A stretch of 11,376 bases of DNA from Pseudomonadota bacterium (GTDB lineage: Bacteria > Pseudomonadota > Gammaproteobacteria > Xanthomonadales > Xanthomonadaceae). This document shows positions 1-6,658 of the stretch, piece by piece. Position numbers and translations under genes: made by a program. How positions within the stretch are numbered: the stretch's first letter is position 1; the number at the start of each line of letters is the position of its first letter. Under the pieces are notes generated by a model, which saw only the letters and a list, made by a program, of their open reading frames with translations, was not told the DNA's origin and searched no databases. Location: NCBI GenBank assembly GCA_023392975.1, contig JAEWNA010000141.1:1-11376 (forward strand). The letters are read 5' to 3'.

Positions 1-13
1 CATCGAACGCGGG

Positions 14-637
14 TCAGCCGCAGCCCTCGACGTAATCGACCTGCGGCGGCACGCCGATGCGCCATGCGGTGACCGTGCCGTCGGTCGCGGTCTTGAACAC
101 CAGCGCCGAAGCGCTTCCGTCCGGATCGGCCACGCGCAGCGTGCGCGCGCCCTCGATGTATTTGTGGGGCATCGACTGCGCACCGGGATACTGCGCGAGG
201 ATCTGCGCGGTGGACATGCCGACCTGGCCGCCGCCGGGCGCGGCCACGCCCGGCAGCGCCACATCGATCCGCGCGAACTTGCCACCCTCGATCATGAAGC
301 CGAAGCGCAGCGGTCCGTCTCCGCGCGGCACAGGCGCGAGCACATGGCAACCGCCCGGTTCGCCGGGCGCGCCGTCCAGATCCTTGCCCCACGCCATGCG
401 CACCTGCGCCTCATCGGCGCCGAACGCGGCCGGACCGAAGCCCGCAAAAGTGATCGTGCCCGGCGCGGGCACCGCAGCAGCCGACGACGGAGGCGCCGCT
501 GCGGGCTCGGCGACCGGTGCGGCCGACGGGACGGGCAGCGCGGCTTCCGTCGCGGAGGACGGCGCCTGTTCGCGACAACCGGCCACGGCGGCGAGGCCGA
601 CGGCAAGGCAGGACAGCAACAGCGAGCGCGTGGGCAT
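14..637 (-). CDS. Small secreted lipoprotein of unknown function
   Basis: A 207-residue protein with a clear lipoprotein signal: Arg4, a hydrophobic stretch at residues 5-19 and a lipobox V-A-G-C with the lipidated cysteine at position 21. Residues 22-60 are a flexible Ala/Pro/Ser-rich linker, as expected for a tether from the membrane. The folded part (about 62-207) reads as one small domain, with a GFGPAAFGADEAQVRMAWG motif and two cysteines, C97 and C206, that could pair in the periplasm. I recognise this layout (a GxGP...AQVR..WG opening and a YxEGC ending) from uncharacterised proteobacterial secreted proteins but cannot name a function. The ATG is supported by AGGAG seven bases upstream. 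The frame stays open far upstream through hmgA, but only this start has a ribosome site and signal peptide. The gene lies about 146 bases after hmgA on the same strand, beyond two stem-loops, so co-transcription with hmgA is uncertain. Confidence 0.85.
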   Translation of the reverse strand: MPTRSLLLSCLAVGLAAVAGCREQAPSSATEAALPVPSAAPVAEPAAAPPSSAAAVPAPGTITFAGFGPAAFGADEAQVRMAWGKDLDGAPGEPGGCHVLAPVPRGDGPLRFGFMIEGGKFARIDVALPGVAAPGGGQVGMSTAQILAQYPGAQSMPHKYIEGARTLRVADPDGSASALVFKTATDGTVTAWRIGVPPQVDYVEGCG

Positions 638-732
638 GCGACGACTCCTGGCAAGGATGAGTCTCGCAGCCTGCGCGCGCGACGCTGAAGCCACGGAGAC
701 CTTGCGCCGCTCGGCCGCATGCCGCGCACCCT

Positions 733-772
733 GCACGACATCTCGTGCGATCGGCCCTGTCGCCGGCCGATC
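733..772 (-). terminator. Tandem stem-loops after hmgA, possible terminator
   Basis: Two back-to-back inverted repeats lie 12 bases beyond the hmgA stop. The first (749-772) has perfect 8-bp arms, GATCGGCC and GGCCGATC, around an 8-base loop. The second (733-748) has perfect 6-bp arms, GCACGA and TCGTGC, around a 4-base loop. Neither is followed by a run of T on the minus strand, so a classical intrinsic terminator is not demonstrated. They may stabilise the 3' end of the hppD-hmgA message or attenuate transcription into the lipoprotein gene. Confidence 0.4.
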
Positions 773-783
773 TCTCGTCGCGA

Positions 784-2088
784 TCAGCCGGTGAAATGCC
801 TGCGCAGGCCGGCCCAGCACTGCGTGTAGTCGCGCTGGCGATGACCGGCCTCCAGCGCCTGCCGGGTCGGCCGGATGGTCGCCCGCGTCTCGAACATGAA
901 GGCCATGGTCTCGCGGATGTAGTCCGGCTTCGAGGTGTCGGCGTTCGACGCCTTCTCGAAGGTCGCCGCATCGGGACCGTGGCCGGTCATGCAGTTGTGG
1001 ATCGAGCAGCCGCCCGGCGCGAAGCCGTCGGCCTTGGCGTCGTACACGCCGTGGATCAGGCCCATGAATTCGCTGGCGATGTTGCGGTGGAACCACGGCG
1101 GCCGGAAGGTGTTCTCCATCGCCAGGATGCGCGGCGGGAAGATCACGAAATCGAGGTTGCCCACGCCGGGCGAATCCGTCGGAGAGGTCAGCACCAGGAA
1201 GATGCTCGGGTCGGGGTGGTCGAAACTGATCGAGCCGATGGTGTTGAAGCGGCGCAGGTCGTACTTGTACGGCGCGTGGCTGCCGTGCCAGGCGACCACG
1301 TCCAGCGGCGAGTGGTCGATCGGTGCGCGCCACAGGTGGCCCTGGAACTTGGCGATGAGTTCGAAGTCGCCCTCGACATCCTCGAACGCCGCATTCGGCG
1401 CCAGGAAATCGCGCGGATTCGCGAGACCGTTGCTGCCGATCGGGCCGAGGTCCGGGAGGCGCAGGAACGCGCCGAAGTTCTCGCACACGTAGCCGCGCGC
1501 GACGCCGTCCGGCAGCGATACGCGGAAGCGGATGCCGCGGGGGATCACCGCGATCTCCTGCGGCTCGACTTCGATCACGCCCAGCTCGGTGTCGATCTTC
1601 AGCCGGCCCTGCTGCGGCACGATCAGCAATTCGGCGTCGGCGTCGTAGAAGAAGCGGCCGACCATGTCGCGGTTCGCGGCGTACAGGTGGATGCCGACGC
1701 CCGTCATCGCCTCCGGCGAACCATTGCCGGCCATCGTGAACAGGCCGTCGACGAAATCGATCGCGGCCGCGGCGGCATCGGTGCCAGGAAGGGGCAGAGG
1801 ACTCCAGCGCAGCTGGTCCGGCGACACCGGACCGCCGCCGAAATCGTTGTGGAAGTCCGGATGCGCGTGGGCGACGAACGTGCCGTGCATCACGCCCGGG
1901 CGGATGCGGTACGTCCAGCTGCGCCGGTTCTGGTGACGCGGCGCGGTGAACGCGGTGCCGTTGATCTGCTCCGCGTACAGCCCGTGCGCGACCTGCTGCG
2001 GCGAGTTGCGACCCGCCGGCAACGTGCCGGGCAGCGCCTCGCTGGCGAACTCGTTGCCGAAGCCGGATTGATAACCATTGGATTTCAT
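784..2088 (-). CDS. hmgA: Homogentisate 1,2-dioxygenase
   Basis: This 434-residue enzyme opens the aromatic ring of homogentisate with O2 and Fe(II) to give maleylacetoacetate, the central step of cytoplasmic tyrosine and phenylalanine degradation. It begins with the family hallmark YQSGFGNEFASEALPGTLP and is full length. The Fe ligands known from the human enzyme (H335, E341, H371) are present here as H334 and E340 in FHRNIASE and H370 in MTGHGPD. The catalytic-base histidine (human H292) is H291 in SFDHPDPSIF. I chose the ATG at 2088 because AGGTG lies six bases upstream. A GTG three codons earlier (2097) is also in frame but would lie on top of that ribosome site. The gene follows the small unknown gene by 72 bases with no visible promoter between them, so it is probably transcribed from the hppD promoter. 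Loss of this enzyme in bacteria usually leads to pyomelanin from accumulated homogentisate. Confidence 0.98.
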   Translation of the reverse strand: MKSNGYQSGFGNEFASEALPGTLPAGRNSPQQVAHGLYAEQINGTAFTAPRHQNRRSWTYRIRPGVMHGTFVAHAHPDFHNDFGGGPVSPDQLRWSPLPLPGTDAAAAAIDFVDGLFTMAGNGSPEAMTGVGIHLYAANRDMVGRFFYDADAELLIVPQQGRLKIDTELGVIEVEPQEIAVIPRGIRFRVSLPDGVARGYVCENFGAFLRLPDLGPIGSNGLANPRDFLAPNAAFEDVEGDFELIAKFQGHLWRAPIDHSPLDVVAWHGSHAPYKYDLRRFNTIGSISFDHPDPSIFLVLTSPTDSPGVGNLDFVIFPPRILAMENTFRPPWFHRNIASEFMGLIHGVYDAKADGFAPGGCSIHNCMTGHGPDAATFEKASNADTSKPDYIRETMAFMFETRATIRPTRQALEAGHRQRDYTQCWAGLRRHFTG

Positions 2089-2160
2089 CGTGATCACCTA
2101 AGCTGTGGCAGGCACGGCCCGCCTTTCCGACGATGACGCGGACCGCTTGCACGGCCGGGA

Positions 2161-2655
2161 TCAGGGCGCCGCGGGCGCCATGCGCAATTCCAGTGCCGAG
2201 GCCAGCGCGAGGATGCGCGGCAGATCACGCCGCAGCACCACGAACGCGATCAACTCGTCGCTCAACCCCGTTTCGAAGATCAGCAGCCGGTAGCCGCCGC
2301 GATCGGTGCCGCGATCGGCCAGCCGTTCGTCCAGCCAGGCGAAGTAGGCGTCGACCGGCTCGCCCCAGAACATTTCCGGGAACGCCGGAAGCGGTTCGGA
2401 GAACCGGTCGTCGATCTGCTCGTGCAACTCGTCGATCTTGTCGGAGCAGACCGTGTAATCGGCCAACGCGAACTGCAGCGCGACCGCCCGATACCATGCC
2501 GCGTCGGCATCGAGCTCGGCCATGAACGCCAACTCCGGATCGCTCTCGGCAGCCTCGACCTGCACCGCCAGCGCCTCAATCGCTTCCCCGCTCTCGTCGC
2601 CACAGGACAACAGCGCGATCAGCTCCCGGAGCGCGGCGCCGGCCATGGCGGTCAC
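2161..2655 (-). CDS. Uncharacterised acidic protein between hppD and hmgA
   Basis: A 164-residue acidic protein that I do not recognise. There is no signal peptide or membrane segment, so it is probably cytoplasmic. The sequence looks mostly helical, rich in Ala, Leu, Asp and Glu, with a conserved-looking aromatic centre (AFPEMFWGEPVDAYFAWLDE, about residues 91-110) and a hydrophobic C-terminal part (GYRLLIFETGLSDELIAFVV). The chosen GTG at 2655 overlaps the hppD TGA as GTGA, a typical arrangement for translational coupling. An ATG three codons in (2646) is an alternative, and neither has a strong ribosome site of its own. Coding is supported by its place in a same-strand run, by the absence of a competing gene and by a protein-like composition. 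Sitting between two steps of one pathway, it may assist or regulate tyrosine breakdown, but that is inferred from position only. It may equally be a passenger gene. Confidence 0.75.
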   Translation of the reverse strand: MTAMAGAALRELIALLSCGDESGEAIEALAVQVEAAESDPELAFMAELDADAAWYRAVALQFALADYTVCSDKIDELHEQIDDRFSEPLPAFPEMFWGEPVDAYFAWLDERLADRGTDRGGYRLLIFETGLSDELIAFVVLRRDLPRILALASALELRMAPAAP

Positions 2656-3746
2656 AGCACGCCGCGACGCATCTGGTCGCGTTCGATGCTCTCGAACAGC
2701 GCCTTGAAGTTGCCTTCGCCGAAGCCTTCATTGCCCTTGCGCTGGATGATCTCGAAGAAGATCGGGCCGATCGCGTTCCGGGTGAAGATCTGCAGCAGCT
2801 TGCGCTGCGAATCGCCCGGGTCTGCGTCGATCAGGATCTTGTTCTTCGCCAGCCGCGGCAGGTCCTCGTTGTGGCCCGGCACGCGCTGGTCGACGACCTC
2901 GAAGTAGGTCTCCGGCGTATCCAGGAATGCGATGCCGTTGGCGCGCATCGCCTCGACCGTGGCGTAGATGTCGTCGGTGAAGCAGGCGATGTGCTGGATG
3001 CCCTCGCCGTTGTACTGCTGCAGGTATTCGTTGATCTGCGACTTCGGGTCGCTGGATTCGTTCAGCGGGATGCGCACGATGCCGTCCGGCGCGGTCATCG
3101 CCTTCGACAGCAGGCCGGTCTTGGCACCCTTGATGTCGAAGTAGCGGATCTCGCGGAAGTTGAACAGGCGCTCGTAGTAATCCGACCACTTCGCCATGTT
3201 GCCGAAGTAGAGGTTGTGGGTGAGGTGGTCGATGAAGGTCAGCCCGAGGCCCTTCGGCATCATCTCGGCGCCGGGCAGCCATTCGTAGTCGGGATCGTGG
3301 ATGGTGCCCTTGTCGTCGTAGCGATCGACGATGTACAGCATGCAGCCGCCGATGCCTTCGATCACCGGCGCGGCGACCGCCTTGGTGAGTTCGCGCGGAC
3401 CGATCGGGGTGGCGCCGTTCTTCAGCGCCTGCACCCGCACCCACTCGGCGAGCTTGTTGACGCGGATCGCGAAGCCACAGGCGCAGGGGCCGTGCTTGGC
3501 CGCGAAGTCGGCGGCGAACGAGTCCGGGTCCTCGTTGATCAGGAACGTGCAGTCGCCCTGGCGATAGGTGCTGATCGGGCGGGTCTTGTGACGCGCCACC
3601 TGGACGAAGCCCAGGCGCTTGACGTAGTCGTGCAACGCCTCGGCCTGGCCGGCGGGCGCGGCGAATTCGACGAACTCGAAACCGTCGATCCCCATCGGAT
3701 TCTCGAAGGTGACGACTTGCATGCCGGTATCGGGCTGGGCGTTCAT
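2652..3746 (-). CDS. hppD: 4-hydroxyphenylpyruvate dioxygenase
   Basis: A 364-residue Fe(II) enzyme of the vicinal-oxygen-chelate fold. It converts 4-hydroxyphenylpyruvate and O2 to homogentisate and CO2, the step directly before HmgA. It opens with NPMGIDGFEFVEFAAP, as family members do. The facial triad of metal ligands is visible as H174 (FIDHLTHNLY), H252 (GIQHIACFTDD) and E332 (PIFFEIIQRKG). The C-terminal helix region GFGEGNFKALFESIERDQ, which gates the active site in this family, is intact. The ATG at 3746 has AGGAAG six bases upstream. The stop overlaps the next gene by four bases. The gene is the first of the tyrosine unit and has a good sigma70-type promoter (3818-3846) with a palindromic operator in its spacer, facing the marR gene. 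The predicted leader is about 65 bases. Confidence 0.98.
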   Translation of the reverse strand: MNAQPDTGMQVVTFENPMGIDGFEFVEFAAPAGQAEALHDYVKRLGFVQVARHKTRPISTYRQGDCTFLINEDPDSFAADFAAKHGPCACGFAIRVNKLAEWVRVQALKNGATPIGPRELTKAVAAPVIEGIGGCMLYIVDRYDDKGTIHDPDYEWLPGAEMMPKGLGLTFIDHLTHNLYFGNMAKWSDYYERLFNFREIRYFDIKGAKTGLLSKAMTAPDGIVRIPLNESSDPKSQINEYLQQYNGEGIQHIACFTDDIYATVEAMRANGIAFLDTPETYFEVVDQRVPGHNEDLPRLAKNKILIDADPGDSQRKLLQIFTRNAIGPIFFEIIQRKGNEGFGEGNFKALFESIERDQMRRGVL

Positions 3747-3796
3747 GGCGGGCTTCCTGAAGGCGGACGAGACGGTGCGCGATCGACGTGCGAGGC

Positions 3797-3825
3797 TTGT
3801 CGCGGATACGCTCCCGGAATATAGT
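3797..3825 (+). promoter_or_regulatory. Predicted promoter of the marR gene
   Basis: A sigma70-like pair reads TTGTCG (3797-3802), 17 bases, then TATAGT (3820-3825). The predicted start of transcription is near 3832. The -10 overlaps the left arm of the palindrome at 3821-3840, which suggests autorepression. This prediction is from sequence match only. Confidence 0.5.
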
Positions 3826-3846
3826 TTCAGATGAAACTATTTGCAA
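3818..3846 (-). promoter_or_regulatory. Predicted promoter of the hppD-hmgA unit
   Basis: On the minus strand a -35 TTGCAA (3841-3846) and a -10 TATATT (3818-3823) are separated by exactly 17 bases. The predicted transcription start is near 3811, leaving a leader of about 65 bases before the hppD ATG. This AT-rich patch stands out from its GC-rich surroundings. The palindrome at 3821-3840 fills the whole spacer, so a bound dimer would directly block RNA polymerase. Confidence 0.65.
3821..3840. promoter_or_regulatory. Palindromic operator, probably for the adjacent MarR protein
   Basis: Perfect 9-bp arms, ATAGTTTCA and TGAAACTAT, flank a 2-base centre (GA). The 20-bp length and dyad symmetry are typical for MarR-family dimers, and divergent regulator-target pairs of this family usually carry their operator here. 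It overlaps both divergent promoters. I found no second copy of the arms elsewhere in the window, so hmgA and kynA do not appear to have their own site. Release is probably caused by a tyrosine-pathway intermediate, which is inference. Confidence 0.75.
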
Positions 3847-3854
3847 GCCACGCC

Positions 3855-4367
3855 ATGAACGATGCCCCCTCCGACGACACGCGCTCCGACGGCATGCCCC
3901 CCGGCGGCATGCCCCGCCACGCGCGGCTCGATCTCGAGCACTTCCTGCCGTATCGGCTGAGCGTGGTCAGCAACCGGATCAGCCAGCGCATCGCCGAGAC
4001 CTACATGACACGGTTCGGCATCGGCATCACCGAATGGCGGGTGATCGCGGTGCTGGGCCGGGAGCCGGGCCTGTCGGCGAACGCCGTCGCCGAACGCACC
4101 GCGATGGACAAGGTCGCGGTCAGCCGCACGCTGGCGCGATTGCTGGAGCGCGGGCTGGTGCAGCGCGACACGCACGGCGAGGACCGCCGGCGCTCGGTGC
4201 TGGAACTGAGCGAGACCGGCTACGGCATCTACGACGAGGTCGTACCGCTGGCGCTGGCGCGCGAGCAGGCGCTGCTCGCGCATTTCGCCGAAGGCGAGAA
4301 GGCGCAGCTGGAAGCGTTGCTGGACAAACTCGCGCGCGGCCTGCGCGAGCTCGACGCCGGCGGCTGA
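3855..4367 (+). CDS. MarR-family transcriptional regulator, likely of tyrosine catabolism
   Basis: A winged helix-turn-helix regulator of 170 residues from this start. The core begins at about residue 22 (HARLDLEHFLPYRLSVVSNR), followed by the HTH (GLSANAVAERTAMDKVAVSRTLARLLERG, about 72-100), with the recognition helix near 84-98. The wing carries the family's D-x-R motif (D110, R112 in EDRRRS), and a C-terminal dimerisation helix follows. It is divergent from hppD and separated from it by the operator at 3821-3840, so it very likely represses hppD-hmgA and itself. The start is uncertain. The frame is open from an ATG at 3831, but that codon lies inside the operator and before the predicted transcription start, so I use the ATG at 3855. 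Neither has a good ribosome site. ATGs at 3894 and 3909 would also keep the whole domain. Residues 1-21 are low-complexity and include a 15-base-period repeat (GMPPG then GMPRH). Confidence 0.92.
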   Translation: MNDAPSDDTRSDGMPPGGMPRHARLDLEHFLPYRLSVVSNRISQRIAETYMTRFGIGITEWRVIAVLGREPGLSANAVAERTAMDKVAVSRTLARLLERGLVQRDTHGEDRRRSVLELSETGYGIYDEVVPLALAREQALLAHFAEGEKAQLEALLDKLARGLRELDAGG

Positions 4368-4379
4368 GCGCGCGGCCCG

Positions 4380-4811
4380 TCAGCGCAGCCAGCCGCGCCG
4401 GCGCGCGAGCCGCGAGAACCAGACCAGGAACAGCGCCCCGGCCAGCACCATCGCCGGCATGACCATGCCGCCCGGGCCGTAGACCTCGTAGCCCTTGCTG
4501 ATCACCACGACGTAGCTCATCTGCGCGATCACGCCCAGCAGCGACAGCACCAGCACCGGCACCGCCCAGCCGCTGCGCAGCAGCAACAGCAGGCAGCCGC
4601 CCGCCCCGCCGAACACCGCGAACGCGAACGCCGCCGTCACCCAGGCAGGCATGTTCGCGTAGACGGCACGCTCGGCCTCAGGCAGGGCGGCGAACGCTGC
4701 GGGCGTCATCGTGGTCTGGGCGATGTAGGCCATCACCCCCATGCCGTTCCAGGCCAGCATCGCGAGCGCGACGAGCCAGTACCAGAGCGGCAGCCGATTC
4801 GAGATCCGCAT
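4380..4811 (-). CDS. Small four-helix membrane protein of unknown function
   Basis: A 143-residue protein with four predicted membrane helices at about residues 10-29, 57-78, 83-104 and 115-132, and a positively charged tail (RLARRRGWLR) that probably faces the cytoplasm. The loop between helices 1 and 2 (about 30-56, with LPEAERAVYANMPAW) is amphipathic and would lie in the periplasm. I recall similar short proteins in Xanthomonadaceae, some labelled sugar transporter, but nothing here supports a transport role. The ATG at 4811 has GGGGGAAG about six bases upstream, so I reject the longer upstream extension of this frame. It is downstream of the peptide transporter on the same strand, but a 136-base gap with two strong hairpins separates them. 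Its 3' end meets the marR gene tail to tail, 12 bases apart. Confidence 0.85.
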   Translation of the reverse strand: MRISNRLPLWYWLVALAMLAWNGMGVMAYIAQTTMTPAAFAALPEAERAVYANMPAWVTAAFAFAVFGGAGGCLLLLLRSGWAVPVLVLSLLGVIAQMSYVVVISKGYEVYGPGGMVMPAMVLAGALFLVWFSRLARRRGWLR

Positions 4812-4852
4812 CTTGCTTCCCCCTTCGCGGGCGCGGCCCGCTCGACGTGCGA

Positions 4853-4879
4853 ACGGGCCCGCGGCACCCGCGGACCCGT
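4853..4879 (-). terminator. Strong GC hairpin downstream of the peptide transporter
   Basis: Arms ACGGGCCCGCGG and CCGCGGACCCGT (12 bp, one mismatch) enclose a 3-base loop. It lies about 70 bases beyond the transporter stop and 42 bases before the small membrane-protein ATG. No T-run follows on the minus strand, so it may be a Rho-assisted terminator, an attenuator or an mRNA-stabilising structure. Confidence 0.4.
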
Positions 4880-4885
4880 CCCCGA

Positions 4886-4903
4886 CGCCCGGATCCCCGG
4901 GCG
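4886..4903 (-). terminator. Second GC hairpin in the same gap
   Basis: Perfect 7-bp arms, CGCCCGG and CCGGGCG, enclose the loop ATCC. It is 7 bases from the hairpin at 4853-4879 and is transcribed first after the transporter gene. There is no T-run. The two together suggest a deliberate structured junction between genes. Confidence 0.35.
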
Positions 4904-4947
4904 CGACGCCGCAGCCGGAGCCGCGACGCATCCCCTCGCGCGGCGCC

Positions 4948-6450
4948 TTACTTCACGCCGTGCATCAGCTTGTTGACCAGGCCGCCGATCAGGAACAGCA
5001 GCACGCCGGCGCCGGTCAGGATGTAGAAGCCCATCGTGTACGCGTCGAGCGCCGACCCCGTGGTCATGCCGCCTGCGCCGCTGGCGTGGCCGGCGAAGAT
5101 GCCGGCGAGATTGTTGCCGATCGCGATCGACAGGAACCAAGCGCCCATCGCGAAACCGGTCAGGCGCGCCGGCGCCAGCTTGGTCACCATCGACAGGCCG
5201 ATCGGCGAAAGGCACAGCTCGCCGATCGACTGGATCCAGTACACCGCGAACAGCGTCCAGAACGGGATCTTGCCGTCTTCGCCGATCAGGCGGGTCAGCG
5301 CGAACATCAGCAGCAGGAAGGCCAGGCCGTTGAAGATCAGGCCGAGGCTGAACTTGCGCGGGATCGACGGATTGCGCGGGCCCATCTTCACCCAGATCCA
5401 GGCGATGACCGGGGCGAGCAGGATGATCGCCACCGAGTTCACGCTCTGGAACCAGGCCACCGGGAATTCCCAGCCGCCGAGGTCGCGATTGACGATCTTC
5501 TCGGCCAGGAAGTTGAAGGAACTGCCGGCCTGTTCGAAGAAGCACCAGAAGAACACGTTGAAGCCGAGGATGATCAGCATCGCGATGACCTTGTCGCGCG
5601 GGATGCGGCCCTCGCGAATGCCCTCGGCCAGCAGCATGATCGCCGGGCCCACCAGCAGCGCCATCAGGATGTACTGCAGCGTCGTGGCCTCGATGGTCAG
5701 CATCGCGTAGAACACCGGGATCGCGAGCAGCGCGCCGACGAAGACCATGATCACGCGCGACAGGCCGGTCTTGTCCGGCGGCGGCAGGCCGATGCCCTTG
5801 AGCTGGGCGCGGCCGAACCAGAACCACACCAGGCTGATGAGCATGCCGATGCCGGCGCAGATGAAGACCACCTTGTAGGCCGGCGTGTCGTGCGCGCCGA
5901 ACACGTTCTGCGCGAGCTGCTGGGTGATCACCGGCGCGATCATCGCGCCGAGGTTGATGCCCATGTAGAAGATCGTGAAGCCCGAGTCCCGACGCGCGTC
6001 GCCCTGCGCGTACAGCTTGCCGACCATCGTCGAGATGATCGGCTTGAACAGGCCGTTGCCGACGATGATGGTGGCGAGGCCGAGCTTGAAGATCGTTTCC
6101 TCGGGCACCGACAGCATGAACAGGCCCGCGGCCATGATCACCGCGCCGACGAGGATCGAGCGCTGGTAGCCGATGAGCTTGTCGGCGACGTAACCGCCGA
6201 AGATCGCCCCGGCGTAGACCAGCGCCAGGTAGGCGCCGTAGAGCTCGCTGGCGGGCTTTTCGCCGGAGCCCTGGCCGCCGTAGAACTGCGCGACGATGTA
6301 CAGCGTCATCGCCCAGCGGATGCCGTAGAACGCGAAGCGCTCCCAGAACTCGGACATGAACAGCATCCACAGCGGACGGGGATGCCCCATCACCTGCGGG
6401 AATTCGGGGATGACCGGGGTTCGGTCGTCGGTCACGGGGGCTCCGCTCAT
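4948..6450 (-). CDS. POT/PTR-family proton-coupled di/tripeptide transporter
   Basis: A 500-residue inner-membrane protein of the major facilitator superfamily that imports small peptides with protons. Family signatures are clear. The proton-coupling ExxERF motif is E34-FW-E37-R38-F39 followed by YG. GNGLFKP (131-137) carries the conserved helix-4 lysine K136. The PTR2 signature is FYMGINLGAMIAP (161-173). FFWCFFEQAGSSFN (300-313) and GELCLSPIG (410-418, with the helix-10 glutamate E411) complete the substrate and salt-bridge set. About 14 hydrophobic segments are expected, as in bacterial POTs with the two extra helices. I chose the ATG at 6450, with a modest purine-rich AGAGAG about seven bases upstream. 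A longer in-frame extension has no signal or similarity. The gene has its own 208-base upstream region containing an inverted repeat. Its place beside tyrosine and tryptophan degradation suggests that it feeds peptide-derived amino acids to them. Confidence 0.95.
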   Translation of the reverse strand: MSGAPVTDDRTPVIPEFPQVMGHPRPLWMLFMSEFWERFAFYGIRWAMTLYIVAQFYGGQGSGEKPASELYGAYLALVYAGAIFGGYVADKLIGYQRSILVGAVIMAAGLFMLSVPEETIFKLGLATIIVGNGLFKPIISTMVGKLYAQGDARRDSGFTIFYMGINLGAMIAPVITQQLAQNVFGAHDTPAYKVVFICAGIGMLISLVWFWFGRAQLKGIGLPPPDKTGLSRVIMVFVGALLAIPVFYAMLTIEATTLQYILMALLVGPAIMLLAEGIREGRIPRDKVIAMLIILGFNVFFWCFFEQAGSSFNFLAEKIVNRDLGGWEFPVAWFQSVNSVAIILLAPVIAWIWVKMGPRNPSIPRKFSLGLIFNGLAFLLLMFALTRLIGEDGKIPFWTLFAVYWIQSIGELCLSPIGLSMVTKLAPARLTGFAMGAWFLSIAIGNNLAGIFAGHASGAGGMTTGSALDAYTMGFYILTGAGVLLFLIGGLVNKLMHGVK

Positions 6451-6553
6451 GCGGTTTCTCTCTGTGCTGGCGATGGAAACGGGAATCGATGCCGCGCGGC
6501 GGGGCGGGCCGCCGGAGGATGACCGACCGGCCCCCATGCGTCAAACCGACGCC

Positions 6554-6592
6554 CATGCTGCGCCGCAACAACGCAGATGCCCGCGCAGCATG
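6554..6592. repeat. Perfect 10-bp inverted repeat upstream of the peptide transporter
   Basis: CATGCTGCGC (6554-6563) and GCGCAGCATG (6583-6592) are perfect reverse complements around a 19-base loop, about 104 bases upstream of the transporter ATG. On the minus strand a TTGACG hexamer lies just downstream of it (6535-6550 region), but no convincing -10 follows. It could be a regulator site or a leader hairpin. Confidence 0.5.
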
Positions 6593-6619
6593 CCGGTTCC
6601 ACGGGGCCGCGGACCGTCG

Positions 6620-6637
6620 GCGGCGCCCAAGCGCCGC
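6620..6637 (-). terminator. Hairpin after the CbiM-like gene
   Basis: Perfect 7-bp arms, GCGGCGC and GCGCCGC, enclose the loop CCAA. It begins 21 bases after the stop of the CbiM-like gene, the usual place for a terminator, but no T-run follows. It may end the kynA transcript. Confidence 0.4.
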
Positions 6638-6658
6638 AATCGGCAAGGCCGCGGGAGC

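Noticed and set aside
745..2136. A 463-codon plus-strand frame opposite hmgA, and a similar 317-codon one opposite hppD (2871-3824).
   Set aside because: Both are antisense shadows of unmistakable dioxygenase genes, with no start signals of their own.
14..2152. A 712-codon minus-strand frame running through hmgA into the lipoprotein gene.
   Set aside because: Only the last 207 codons are protein-like, with a ribosome site and lipobox. The upstream part is an Arg-rich out-of-frame reading of hmgA.
4741..6522. A 593-codon plus-strand frame opposite the peptide transporter.
   Set aside because: The translation is a His/Arg/Asp/Glu/Gln-rich antisense shadow. The minus strand has all POT-family motifs.
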